A stretch of 64,000 bases of DNA from Roseococcus suduntuyensis (lineage in GTDB: Bacteria; Pseudomonadota; Alphaproteobacteria; Acetobacterales; Acetobacteraceae), in NCBI RefSeq assembly GCF_014196305.1, contig NZ_JACIDJ010000002.1:124001-188000 (forward strand). The letters are read 5' to 3'. The translations under genes were made by a program, and so were the position numbers. Under the pieces are notes generated by a model that saw nothing but the letters and a program-made list of their open reading frames with translations, had not been told where the DNA came from and searched no databases. Position 1 is the first letter of the stretch. The number at the start of each line of letters is the position of its first letter. Positions 1 to 7,994 of this stretch are shown here, one piece after another.

Positions 1-27
1 GGCAGGAATGCGCGAAGAGCCGCATGC

Positions 28-1545
28 TCAGCCCCGCGACGCCAGGGGCACGCCCTCGCGCACGGGGGCGGCCATGGCGCGGGCATAGGCGGCATCCAGC
101 CCATAGATGTCCTGCCGAATGCGGACCTCGTTTCCCCGCACCATCACCGTGTCGTAGTGCAGCCGGATGGGCAGGGTGCGGCGCAGCGCGATCACGATGG
201 TCTGGCGGCTGTCCAGCACGCGGTCGGCCCGCGCCTGGTCCCAGCCCCCATTGCCGGAGAGCAGCAGCAGCAACAGCTCCATCGGGCGTTCGAGTCGGAT
301 GCAGCCCGAGGAGAAGGCGCGGTCCGCCATGCGGAAGAGATGACGGTCCGGCGTGTCGTGCAGGAAGATGTCGTCCCGGTTCGGCATGATGAACTTCAAC
401 CGGCCCAGCGCGTTCGCATCCCCCGCATCCTGGCGGATGAAGTAGGGGAAGCGGTCGGGGCGGATGGCGTGCCAGTCCACCGACATGGGATCGATCTCGA
501 CCGTCTCGCCCGCCACGCGCTGGAAGATGCGGAAGCCTCGCTGCGCCACCGCCTGGGGGTCGCGCCGCAGCCGCGGCAGCAGGTCCTGCGAGGCGTTGCG
601 CTGGGGCACGCCCCAGGGCGGGTTGAACTGCACGGAGGTGAGGCGCGTCGTGATCATGGGCGTGGCGCGGTCGGCCCGGCCCACGATCACGATCATGTCC
701 ATCAGCGTCCGCCCCTCCTCGATCACGGCAAGACGGAAATCGGGGATGTTCACGTCCACATGCCGCTCGCGCGGGGCGGGGGCTTCGGCGCGGCGCATGT
801 CGAGTGCCACGCGAAGCTGGTCCACAAGCTCCTGCGGGGTGCGGTTCAGCGCGGCCATGGTCCCGCCGCCCACCCGGCCATCGGCCTCCAGCCCCGCCTG
901 GGCCTGGAAGCGGCGCACGGCGTCGGCGAGCTTCGCATCGAAGAGATCGCCATCGCCCGGATCGGCGGCGAAAACGGGGTCGGTCGCGGCGAGGCGGGCG
1001 CGCAGGGCGGGCACCCGGACCGAGTCCGACCGGCCCGTCTCCAGCACGCGGCCATTGCCGCGCGGCACGCTGCCCCAGCCCGTCTCGGCCCGCAGCCGCG
1101 CCGCGGCCAGCGCGGATTTGAGCGGCAGGGTGCCCGGCGCCCGGTGGGCCGCGGCGTCAATGACGGCGGCGGGTTCCTCGGCGGCGGCGATCCGTTCGAA
1201 CCAGGTGGCGAGCGCGGCCGGGTCGGCGCTGCGGCGCAGATCCACACGGCCCGGCAATTGCGTGACCCGCCCCTGCACCAGGTCGGTCAGCGCGCCGGCG
1301 GCGGCATTGGCGACGGCGTAGGGGTCCTGCGCGCGGACGGCGTCGAGCCCATACCAGCCGGGGTTCAGCCCGTCCTCGTCGAGGCGGAGCAGCCTCTCGC
1401 CCAGCCGGCGCAGCGCCTCGGGCGAGGCGGCGAGCGTGCGTGTGCCCTCGGGCGGCGCAATGGGGGCCATGACGGGCCGATTGGTGGCGGCGGCGGGACC
1501 GGCGATCAGCGCGGCCAGGCCACCCAGCAAGAGGCGACGTTCCAT
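28..1545 (-). CDS. L,D-transpeptidase, YcbB-like (YkuD domain)
   Basis: Predicted periplasmic murein L,D-transpeptidase that makes 3-3 peptidoglycan cross-links or anchors protein to murein. The 505-residue product starts with a short Arg-rich stretch and a hydrophobic signal (MERRLLLGGLAALIAGPAAA). A peptidoglycan-binding-1-like helical region sits near residues 180-250 (FDAKLADAVRRFQ, GRVGGGTMAALN). The YkuD catalytic motif follows: HDTP, then SSGCIRLERP with the catalytic Cys. The length and the binding domain ahead of YkuD match the YcbB class. An in-frame start 57 bases upstream is open but would put Arg-rich sequence before the signal, so the ATG at 1545 is preferred. It is divergent from the aminotransferase at 1674; a C8 run (1561-1568) lies just upstream. 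Class is firm; which D,D/L,D activity it has is not. Confidence 0.9.
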   Translation of the reverse strand: MERRLLLGGLAALIAGPAAATNRPVMAPIAPPEGTRTLAASPEALRRLGERLLRLDEDGLNPGWYGLDAVRAQDPYAVANAAAGALTDLVQGRVTQLPGRVDLRRSADPAALATWFERIAAAEEPAAVIDAAAHRAPGTLPLKSALAAARLRAETGWGSVPRGNGRVLETGRSDSVRVPALRARLAATDPVFAADPGDGDLFDAKLADAVRRFQAQAGLEADGRVGGGTMAALNRTPQELVDQLRVALDMRRAEAPAPRERHVDVNIPDFRLAVIEEGRTLMDMIVIVGRADRATPMITTRLTSVQFNPPWGVPQRNASQDLLPRLRRDPQAVAQRGFRIFQRVAGETVEIDPMSVDWHAIRPDRFPYFIRQDAGDANALGRLKFIMPNRDDIFLHDTPDRHLFRMADRAFSSGCIRLERPMELLLLLLSGNGGWDQARADRVLDSRQTIVIALRRTLPIRLHYDTVMVRGNEVRIRQDIYGLDAAYARAMAAPVREGVPLASRG

Positions 1546-1673
1546 GCGGGTGGTCTTACACCCCCCCCGCCGCCCCCGCCAAGCGCGGACTGCCCGTCGC
1601 ACGCGGCAAGCGCCCGCGCACCCAAGGAAATTCGCCGGTTGACCGGGGGGCGGCGCCGGGCGAGCCTTCCTCC

Positions 1674-2996
1674 ATGAGCCCGCTCGACGCCCCCGAACGC
1701 CGCAACAGCGACCTCGACGCCGCCCTGGCCGAGGCCCGCGCCCTCTATGCCAAGGCGCGGCCCGCCAGCGCCGAAGCGCACCAAGCCGCCCAGGCCGTGA
1801 TGCCCGGGGGCAGCACGCGCTCGGTGCTGTTCTGGACCCCCTTCCCCATCAGCATGGCGCGCGGTGAGGGTGCGCGGCTGTGGGATGCGGACGGGCTGGA
1901 GTACCGGGACTTCCTGGGCGAATACACGGCCGGGCTGTTCGGCCACAGCGAGGGCAGCATCCTCGCCGCCGCCCAGGCCGCCATGGCGCGCGGCATCAAC
2001 CTGGCCGCGGCGGGACGGGACGAGGCCGCCTTCGCGGGACTGGTCTGCGCCCGCTTCCCCGCGATCGAACGGGTGCGCTTCACCAATTCGGGCACCGAGG
2101 CCAACATCATGGCGCTGGCCACCGCCCGCGCCTTCACCGGCCGGACCGACATGATGGTTGCGCGCGGCGCCTATCACGGCGGCGTGCTGACCTTCGCTAA
2201 GGAACGCAGCCCGGTGAACCTGCCGGTGCCCACGCGCTTCATGGACTACAACGACCCAGAGGGCGCGGCCGCCGCCATCCGCGCGGCGGGCGATGCGCTG
2301 GCGGCCGTCCTGGTCGAGCCCATGCTGGGTTCGGGCGGCTGCATCCCGGCGAGCCGCGAATTCCTGGCCGCGCTGCGCGAGGCCTGCGCGGAGACGGGTG
2401 CGGTGCTCATCTTCGACGAGGTGATGACCAGCCGCCATGGGCCCGGCGGCATGCAGGGGCGACACGGCATCACCCCCGACATGACCACGCTGGGCAAATA
2501 CATCGCCGGCGGCTTCAATGTGGGCGCCTTCGGCGGCCGCGCCGACATCATGGACGTGTTCAACGGCCATCGCGCCAATGCCCTGCCCCATGCCGGCACC
2601 TTCAACAACAATGTCTGGTCCATGGCGGCGGGGCGGGTGGCGCTGGGAGAGATCTTTACCGGCGAGGCGGCTGAGGCGCTGTTCGCCCGCGGCGAGACCC
2701 TGCGCGCGCGCCTCAACGCCGCCTGCGCCGAGGCCGGCCTGCCCATGCAGTTCACCGGCGCGGGCAGCATGATGACGGTGCATTTCCGCGCCGGCGCCAT
2801 CACCGCGCCCTATACCGCCACGCCGGAGGAGGAGCAGCGGCGGGAACTGTTCTTCCTGGATATGCTGGCGGCCGGCATCTATGTGGCGCGACGGGGGATG
2901 ATCAGCCTGTCATTGCCGCTGTCGGACGCGGACCTGGATGCGCTGGTCGAGGCGGTGCGGGAATTCCTGGCGGCGCGGGGGCAAGTGCTGCGTTAG
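1674..2996 (+). CDS. Class III PLP-dependent aminotransferase (HemL-like)
   Basis: Fold-type I PLP enzyme of the class III group, closest in style to glutamate-1-semialdehyde 2,1-aminomutase and other HemL-like aminotransferases. Visible marks are VMPGGSTRS at the substrate loop, FTNSGTEANIMAL (phosphate-binding Gly/Thr region), LIFDEVMTSR (Asp contacting the pyridine N) and TLGKYIAGGF with the Schiff-base Lys at residue 275. The 440-residue length suits the family. Unlike canonical HemL the N-terminus carries a 40-residue helical extension, and no heme genes are nearby, so a role in amino acid or beta-amino acid metabolism is as likely as tetrapyrrole synthesis. It is a single-gene unit divergent from the L,D-transpeptidase and ends in a hairpin shared with the convergent gene. 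Confidence 0.85.
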   Translation: MSPLDAPERRNSDLDAALAEARALYAKARPASAEAHQAAQAVMPGGSTRSVLFWTPFPISMARGEGARLWDADGLEYRDFLGEYTAGLFGHSEGSILAAAQAAMARGINLAAAGRDEAAFAGLVCARFPAIERVRFTNSGTEANIMALATARAFTGRTDMMVARGAYHGGVLTFAKERSPVNLPVPTRFMDYNDPEGAAAAIRAAGDALAAVLVEPMLGSGGCIPASREFLAALREACAETGAVLIFDEVMTSRHGPGGMQGRHGITPDMTTLGKYIAGGFNVGAFGGRADIMDVFNGHRANALPHAGTFNNNVWSMAAGRVALGEIFTGEAAEALFARGETLRARLNAACAEAGLPMQFTGAGSMMTVHFRAGAITAPYTATPEEEQRRELFFLDMLAAGIYVARRGMISLSLPLSDADLDALVEAVREFLAARGQVLR

Positions 2997-3008
2997 TGTC
3001 GCAACTTT

Positions 3009-3034
3009 CGGTTGATCATTGCCACATCAACCGA
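3009..3034. terminator. Hairpin between convergent genes
   Basis: A perfect 9-bp inverted repeat, TCGGTTGAT at 3009-3017 and ATCAACCGA at 3026-3034, with an 8-nt loop. It lies just after the aminotransferase stop and covers the stop codon of the convergent small gene. There is no long T tract on either side, so it is a candidate bidirectional terminator rather than a classical one. Confidence 0.5.
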
Positions 3035-3218
3035 TGATCCAGCCGACCACCACCACCAGGCCGATCAGGATCCCTGCCGCACGCATCAGCACCCAGAACT
3101 CGCCACCCTGCACCTCCTCGTCCACACGGGCGGATGACAGTGCGCGCGGCGCCGGTGGAGGTTTTTTCGCTGCCTTTTCCGTGGCCTGACCCGCGATGTC
3201 GCCTTTGACCATGACCAT
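3027..3218 (-). CDS. Small protein with a single C-terminal membrane segment
   Basis: A 63-residue protein I do not recognise. The N-terminal 40 residues are polar and rich in Lys, Pro and Ala (EKAAKKPPPAPRA), and the C-terminus is one strongly hydrophobic helix (AAGILIGLVVVVGWIIG), as in a tail-anchored protein. A clear GAGGAGC ribosome site precedes the ATG by 5-6 bases, which supports it being real. A second Met at residue 3 could also be used. It faces the aminotransferase and shares its terminator hairpin; no functional context is evident. Confidence 0.55.
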   Translation of the reverse strand: MVMVKGDIAGQATEKAAKKPPPAPRALSSARVDEEVQGGEFWVLMRAAGILIGLVVVVGWIIG

Positions 3219-3388
3219 GCTCCTCGGGGGTGGAGTGGCGCGCCGCCATGGGCGTACGCAAAGGGTGGCGCGGCAGGCTCAAGCTTGACAAGGGCGAAGT
3301 GTTTCTGCCTGCTTCGTCAGTTACTTGGCCGGTCTCACACCCCGCCATCCCAGCCATAAATCATAAGTCACCCCGGAGACGCCCCGCC

Positions 3389-4879
3389 ATGACCAGCGCC
3401 CTGATCTTCGAGCGGCAGTGCATCCCGGGCGAGGCGCTGGACCGGCGCGGGGCCGCGCTGGCCGGGGGGTTGCGGGGGCTCGGCCTCAAGGAAAATGACG
3501 CCGTGGCGGTGCTGCTGCGCAACGGGCCGGTCTGGGCGGATGTGATCCTCGCCTGCAGGATCGGCGGCACCTATTACGCCGCGCTGAACTGGCACCTGAC
3601 CCCGCCCGAGATCGCCTTCATCCTGGCCGACAGCGGCGCCAAGGCGCTGATCGCGGACGCGGCGCTGCTGCCCGCCCTGCGCGAGATCCTCCCGCCCGAC
3701 CTGCCGGTCCTGGCGGTGGGGACGGCGGAGGGCGCGCTGGATTATGAGACCTGGCTCGCCGCCCAGCCCCCCTATGCCGGCCCCCCCGCCAGTCCGCGCG
3801 GGCAGATGGGCTACACCTCCGGCACCACGGGCCGGCCCAAGGGCGTGCGGCGCCTGCCCATCCCGCTCGGTGAACTGCCGGCCCGCCAGGCGCGGATGCG
3901 CCGGGTGGTGGAGGAGACACTGGGGGTGGCCGAGGGCAGCCGCGTGCTGGTCTCCGCACCGCTCTACCATGCCGGCCCCACCGTGATCGCGCAGAACGCC
4001 CTGGCCTTCGGCGAACTGCTGGTGCTGGCCCCGCGCTTCGACGCGGAGGAAACCCTGGCGCTGATCGCGCGCCACCGCATCACCACCGTCTACCTCGTGC
4101 CGGTGATGTATGTGCGTCTGCTGCGCCTGCCGCCCGAGGTGCGGGCGCGCTACGACATGTCCTCGCTGAAGGTCGTGGCCTCCACCGGCGCCCCCTGCGC
4201 GCCCGAGGTCAAGCGCGCCATGATCGAATGGTTTGGCCCCATCATCACCGAGACCTATGCCAGCACGGAGACCGGCATGCTGACCGCCTGCCGCGCGGGG
4301 GACAGCCTGGCCCGCCCCGGCACGGCGGGCCGCCCTGTGGCCGATGTCACGCTGCGCATCCTGGACGAGGAGGGCCGTGACTGCCCGCCCGGCGTGGTGG
4401 GCCGCATCTATGCGCGCAACCACGCCTATCCGGACTGGACCTACCACAACAACCCGGGCGCCCGGGCGGCCGTGGAGCATGAGGGCCTCTTCACCCTCGG
4501 CGACATGGGCTGGCTGGACGCCGACGGCTACCTCTACGTGGCCGACCGCGCCTCGGACATGGTGATCTCGGGCGGCGTGAACATCTACCCGGCCGAGATC
4601 GAGGCCGCGCTGCTGCGCCAGCCGGCCGTGCTGGATTGCGCCGTCTTCGGCGTGCCGGACGAGGAATATGGGGAGAGGCTGCACGCCGTGGTGCAGCTCG
4701 AAGCCGGGGCGACGCTGGACGCTGCCGCCTTGCAGGAGGGGCTGCGCGGGGTTTTGGCCGGGTTCAAGGTGCCCCGCAGCTACGAGGCGGTGGAGGCCAT
4801 GCCGCGCGACCCCAACGGCAAGCTGCTGAAGCGCAAGCTGCGCGCGCCCTTCTGGGAGGGGCGTGCCCGGGCTGTCTAG
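3389..4879 (+). CDS. AMP-dependent acyl-CoA synthetase/ligase
   Basis: ANL-superfamily enzyme that activates a carboxylate with ATP and transfers it to CoA. Motifs appear in order: YTSGTTGRPKG (P-loop-like ATP motif), YASTETG, then the hinge region ADRASDMVISGGVNIYP and the C-terminal catalytic Lys segment PNGKLLKRKLR. The 496-residue length fits a short- or medium-chain or aromatic acyl-CoA ligase. The ATG at 3389 is chosen because GGAG lies nine bases ahead and the fold begins there, although the frame stays open upstream to 3230. Its TAG stop lies in the left end of the intergenic element at 4876-4980. Substrate cannot be told from sequence alone. Confidence 0.88.
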   Translation: MTSALIFERQCIPGEALDRRGAALAGGLRGLGLKENDAVAVLLRNGPVWADVILACRIGGTYYAALNWHLTPPEIAFILADSGAKALIADAALLPALREILPPDLPVLAVGTAEGALDYETWLAAQPPYAGPPASPRGQMGYTSGTTGRPKGVRRLPIPLGELPARQARMRRVVEETLGVAEGSRVLVSAPLYHAGPTVIAQNALAFGELLVLAPRFDAEETLALIARHRITTVYLVPVMYVRLLRLPPEVRARYDMSSLKVVASTGAPCAPEVKRAMIEWFGPIITETYASTETGMLTACRAGDSLARPGTAGRPVADVTLRILDEEGRDCPPGVVGRIYARNHAYPDWTYHNNPGARAAVEHEGLFTLGDMGWLDADGYLYVADRASDMVISGGVNIYPAEIEAALLRQPAVLDCAVFGVPDEEYGERLHAVVQLEAGATLDAAALQEGLRGVLAGFKVPRSYEAVEAMPRDPNGKLLKRKLRAPFWEGRARAV

Positions 4880-4980
4880 AGCATGCTGCGTTCACATGCG
4901 TTCACGCCGCCTGCTCCAACCTTGGTTTAGAACGGGATTCAGCGTTTTCGGTGATTCCACCTCAACGCATCCCGCTCTAG
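4876..4980. repeat. Intergenic element bounded by CTAGAGC / GCTCTAG
   Basis: A 105-base, lower-GC block between two convergent genes. Its ends are a 7-bp inverted repeat, CTAGAGC at 4876-4882 and GCTCTAG at 4974-4980. The stop codon of each flanking gene lies inside an end: TAG at 4877-4879 for the CoA ligase, and the complement of CTA at 4977-4979 for the HMA protein. The interior includes ATTCAGCGTTTTCGGTGATT, which differs in composition from the genes around it. The shared TAGAGC motif also occurs in the inverted repeat at 63224. It looks like a dispersed alphaproteobacterial intergenic repeat; family membership is inferred. Confidence 0.55.
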
Positions 4981-5177
4981 TTGATGACCTTGTAGCCCTC
5001 GCCCTCGATGGCGGCGACCATCGCCAGGCGGTCCAGCACCGTCTCGGCGCGCACAAGCCCGCCCTCCAGCGTCACCGCCACCTGGGCCGCGGGGTCGCGC
5101 GCCTGGATGGCCTCGGTCACGGCGCGCACGCAATGGCCGCAGGTCAGGCCCTGCACCGTCAGTTCCATGGTGGCCAT
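4977..5177 (-). CDS. copZ: Copper chaperone, heavy-metal-associated domain
   Basis: A 66-residue single HMA domain. The metal-binding motif is LTCGHC (Cys13, Cys16) after the first beta strand, and the rest follows the beta-alpha-beta-beta-alpha-beta pattern of CopZ/Atx1 chaperones, which carry Cu(I) to P1B ATPases. The Met that usually precedes the metal loop is replaced by Leu (GLTCGHC). It is the third gene of the copA-cueR-copZ operon, two bases after cueR, which supports copper rather than mercury. The stop codon is supplied by the end of the repeat at 4876-4980. Confidence 0.85.
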   Translation of the reverse strand: MATMELTVQGLTCGHCVRAVTEAIQARDPAAQVAVTLEGGLVRAETVLDRLAMVAAIEGEGYKVIN

Positions 5178-5179
5178 GC

Positions 5180-5563
5180 TCAGCTCTCCAGATGTTCGAT
5201 GATGGGGCATTCGGGCCGCGTATTGCCCTGGCATGCCCGCGCGAGATGCCGCAGCGAGGCCGCGACGGCCTGGAGCGAGCGCGCCTTCTCCTCCAGCGCC
5301 TCGACATGGGACAGCGCGATGCGCTGCACCTCGGCACTTTTGCGCCCGCTGTCCTGCCACAGCGCCAGCAGCCGCTTCACCTCCGCAAGCGGGAAGGCCA
5401 GCTCCCGTGCATGCCGGATGAAGCGCAGCACCGACACATCCTGTTCGGAATAGGCGCGGTAGTTGTTCATCCGCCGCTCGGGCCGCACCAGGCCCAGCGT
5501 TTCGTAGTGGCGGATCATTTTGGCGCTGACGCCGCTCGCGGCCGCCGCCTCGCCGATGTTCAT
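5180..5563 (-). CDS. cueR: MerR-family Cu(I)-responsive regulator
   Basis: A 127-residue MerR-family activator: winged helix at residues 1-70 (MNIGEAAAASGVSAKMIRHYE), a dimerisation coiled coil, and the metal-binding loop with Cys111 and Cys119 in ACQGNTRPECP. The two-Cys loop with seven intervening residues, the following II, and Ser76 in the position typical of +1-metal sensors point to Cu(I)/Ag(I)/Au(I) sensing as in CueR. The ATG overlaps the copA stop codon in an ATGA junction, so the regulator is co-transcribed with its target pump. A longer frame starting at 5596 would read into copA and is rejected. Confidence 0.9.
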   Translation of the reverse strand: MNIGEAAAASGVSAKMIRHYETLGLVRPERRMNNYRAYSEQDVSVLRFIRHARELAFPLAEVKRLLALWQDSGRKSAEVQRIALSHVEALEEKARSLQAVAASLRHLARACQGNTRPECPIIEHLES

Positions 5564-7917
5564 TCCAGGGTCCCCCTCTCCTTGGCTTCTCTCCACGTCC
5601 AGCGGGAGAGCAGCAGCGCATTGCCCAGCACCGAGACGGAGGAGGCCGCCATGGCCGCCCCCGCCAATGCGGGCGACAGAAATCCGAACGCCGCCAGCGG
5701 CAGCCCGGCCGAATTGTAGACGAAGGCCCAGAACAGGTTCTGCCGGATCTTGCGCCGCGTGGCGCGCGCCACCTCCAGCGCGGCGGGCACGAGGCGGGGG
5801 TCGCCGCGCAGCAGCGTGACCCCGGCGGCCGCGATGGCCGCATCCGTGCCGCTGCCCATGGCGATGCCCAGATCGGCCGCGGCCAGGGCCGGCGCATCAT
5901 TCACCCCGTCGCCCACCATCGCGACCTTGAGCCCCTGGGCCTGCCAGCCCGCGATGCGGGCGGATTTGTCGCCGGGCAGCAACCCGGCCTCGACCTCGGT
6001 GATGCCGAGACGGGACGCGACCGCCTGCGCCGCCGCAGGCGAATCACCGGAGAGCATGGCCACCCGGACCCCCATGGCGCCGAGCCGCGCCACGGCCTCG
6101 GCCGCGCCGGGCTTCACCGCATCCTCGAAGGCCAGCAGGCCAAGCACGCGCTCACCCTCGACCAGCCATGCCAGGGTGCGGCCTTCGGCCTCGTGCCCGG
6201 CGGCCTCGGTGGTGAAGGCGGCGGCGGCGCCGCTCTCGGCCAGCAGGCGCGGGCCGCCCAGTTGCAGGGCGCGGCCAGCCACCACGCCGCGCACGCCTCG
6301 TCCGGGCAGGGCGCGGAATTCCTCGACGGGGGTGGTCGCGCCACCATGGGCGGCCAGCACGGCGCGGGCCAGCGGGTGTTCGCTGCCGGCCTGGAGGGCC
6401 GCGGCCAGCGCCAGCGCCTCGGGGTCCGCGGCATGGATCGCGGCCAACACGGGCCGGCCCTCGGTCAGCGTGCCCGTCTTGTCGAAGGCGACGAGGGTCG
6501 CGGCGTGGCCGCGCTCGATGGCATCGGCATCGCGCAGCAGGATGCCCGCCCGCGCGGCCGCCCCCGTGCCCGCCATGATGGCGGCCGGCGTCGCGAGGCC
6601 CAGCGCGCAGGGGCAGGCGATGACCAGCACGGCGACGGCGTGGAGGATAGCCTCCTCGCCCCCCGCGCCGAGCGCCAGCCAGGCCAGCAGCGTGAGGAAG
6701 GACAGCCCCATCACCACCGGCACGAAGACGGCCGAGACGCGGTCCACCAGCTTCTGGATGGGCGCCCGGCTGGCCTGGGCCGCGGCGACCAGCGCGGCGA
6801 CGCGCGCCAGCACCGTCTCCTCGCCTATGGCCGTGACGCGCAAGGTGAGGTGCCCGTCCAGTACCACCGTCCCGGTGATGAGGCCATCGCCCGGATGCTT
6901 GGGCACGGGGCGGCTCTCGCCGGTGATGGCGGCCTCGTCCAGCCCGGCCTCGCCGCGCTCGATCACGCCATCGGCTGGCACGCGCTCGCCGGGGCGCAGC
7001 GCCACGCGGTCGTCCACGCGCAGCAGGGCGGCGGGCACCTCGCGCTCCTCGCCATTCTCGATGCGGCGGGCGGCGCGGGGGCGCAGGTCCAGCAGGGCAC
7101 GGATGGCGCCGGCGGTGGAGCGCTTGGCCCGTGCCTCCAGCCGCTTGCCCAGCAGCACGAAGAAGATGATGAGGGCAGCGGCCTCGAAATAGAGATGGTC
7201 ATGCCCCAGCAGCAGCATCCAGAGCGAGAGCCCGAAGGCCGCGCTGGTGCCGATGGCCACCAGCAGGTCCATGTTGCCGGTGCCGGCCCGCAGCGCGGCC
7301 CAGCCCGCCCGGTAGAAGCGCAGCCCCAGGCCGAATTGCAGCGGCGTGGCCAGCGCCAGCTGCCACCAGCCGCCCGGCATCCAGGCCATGCCCTGGCCCA
7401 GCGCCATGCCCAGCATCCCGGCCATGAAGGGCAGGGCCAGGAGGAAGGCGGCGCCCAGCGCCATATCCTCGCGGGGGAAGGTGCGGCGCTGCTCCGTCTC
7501 GGCCAGGGTGTAGCCGGCGCGGGTGAGGGCCGCCTCCAGCGCCGCCGTCTCGGTGCCGGTCATGACGCGCAGCGTGGCGCGCTCGGTGGCGAGGTTCACC
7601 CCGGCCTCGATCACCCCCGGCACGGCCCGCAAGGCCCGCTCGACCCGGCCCACGCAGGAGGCGCAGCTCATGCCCGTGATGCCCAGCTCCAGCACCTGCT
7701 CCCGCAGCCCATAGCCGGCACGGCGCAGCGCGGCCTCCAGCGCCGCCAGGTCGGCGGTGCCGATGACGGTGGCGCTTTCATCGGCCAGGTTCACCCGCGC
7801 CTCGGCCACGCCGGGCACGGCGGCCAGCGCGGCCTCCGCGCGGCGCACGCAGCTGGCGCAGCTCAGCCCCGAAAGGGCGAGGGTGGTTCGGGGAAGGGTG
7901 GCGGCGTGATCCATCAT
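5560..7917 (-). CDS. copA: Cu(+)-exporting P1B-type ATPase
   Basis: Inner-membrane copper efflux pump. Two N-terminal HMA domains carry SGLSCASC (Cys20, Cys23) and TGMSCASC (Cys85, Cys88). The transmembrane ion site is CPCALGLATP, the phosphorylation site DKTGTLT, the nucleotide-domain motif SEHPLA, and the hinge GDGVNDAPAL. The 785-residue length is typical of CopA. Start: tandem ATGs at 7917 and 7914 directly after a MerR-type promoter; a frame opening at 8013 would run through the promoter and adds no domain. It heads the operon copA-cueR-copZ. Confidence 0.93.
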   Translation of the reverse strand: MMDHAATLPRTTLALSGLSCASCVRRAEAALAAVPGVAEARVNLADESATVIGTADLAALEAALRRAGYGLREQVLELGITGMSCASCVGRVERALRAVPGVIEAGVNLATERATLRVMTGTETAALEAALTRAGYTLAETEQRRTFPREDMALGAAFLLALPFMAGMLGMALGQGMAWMPGGWWQLALATPLQFGLGLRFYRAGWAALRAGTGNMDLLVAIGTSAAFGLSLWMLLLGHDHLYFEAAALIIFFVLLGKRLEARAKRSTAGAIRALLDLRPRAARRIENGEEREVPAALLRVDDRVALRPGERVPADGVIERGEAGLDEAAITGESRPVPKHPGDGLITGTVVLDGHLTLRVTAIGEETVLARVAALVAAAQASRAPIQKLVDRVSAVFVPVVMGLSFLTLLAWLALGAGGEEAILHAVAVLVIACPCALGLATPAAIMAGTGAAARAGILLRDADAIERGHAATLVAFDKTGTLTEGRPVLAAIHAADPEALALAAALQAGSEHPLARAVLAAHGGATTPVEEFRALPGRGVRGVVAGRALQLGGPRLLAESGAAAAFTTEAAGHEAEGRTLAWLVEGERVLGLLAFEDAVKPGAAEAVARLGAMGVRVAMLSGDSPAAAQAVASRLGITEVEAGLLPGDKSARIAGWQAQGLKVAMVGDGVNDAPALAAADLGIAMGSGTDAAIAAAGVTLLRGDPRLVPAALEVARATRRKIRQNLFWAFVYNSAGLPLAAFGFLSPALAGAAMAASSVSVLGNALLLSRWTWREAKERGTLE

Positions 7918-7933
7918 GTTCCAACAGGTGGTG

Positions 7934-7957
7934 CCTGACACCATGGCAGGGTCAAGG
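7934..7957 (-). promoter_or_regulatory. Candidate CueR operator/promoter of copA
   Basis: Read on the minus strand, TTGACC (complement of 7950-7955) is a -35-like hexamer embedded in an interrupted inverted repeat, CCTG (7934-7937) and CAGG (7947-7950) spaced by nine bases. This is the architecture of MerR-family promoters, where the regulator binds between the -35 and -10 elements. It lies 17-40 bases ahead of the copA start, with cueR in the same operon. The -10 box is not clear and the half-sites are shorter than the consensus, so the call rests partly on context. Confidence 0.5.
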
Positions 7958-7994
7958 CGATGATGACCTTGCGCCAGCGCAAGCAGGACGGCAC

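Noticed and set aside
1561-1568. Run of eight C upstream of the L,D-transpeptidase, as a phase-variable tract
   Set aside because: It is outside the coding frame and its distance from any -10/-35 is unclear; such C runs are frequent in this base composition.
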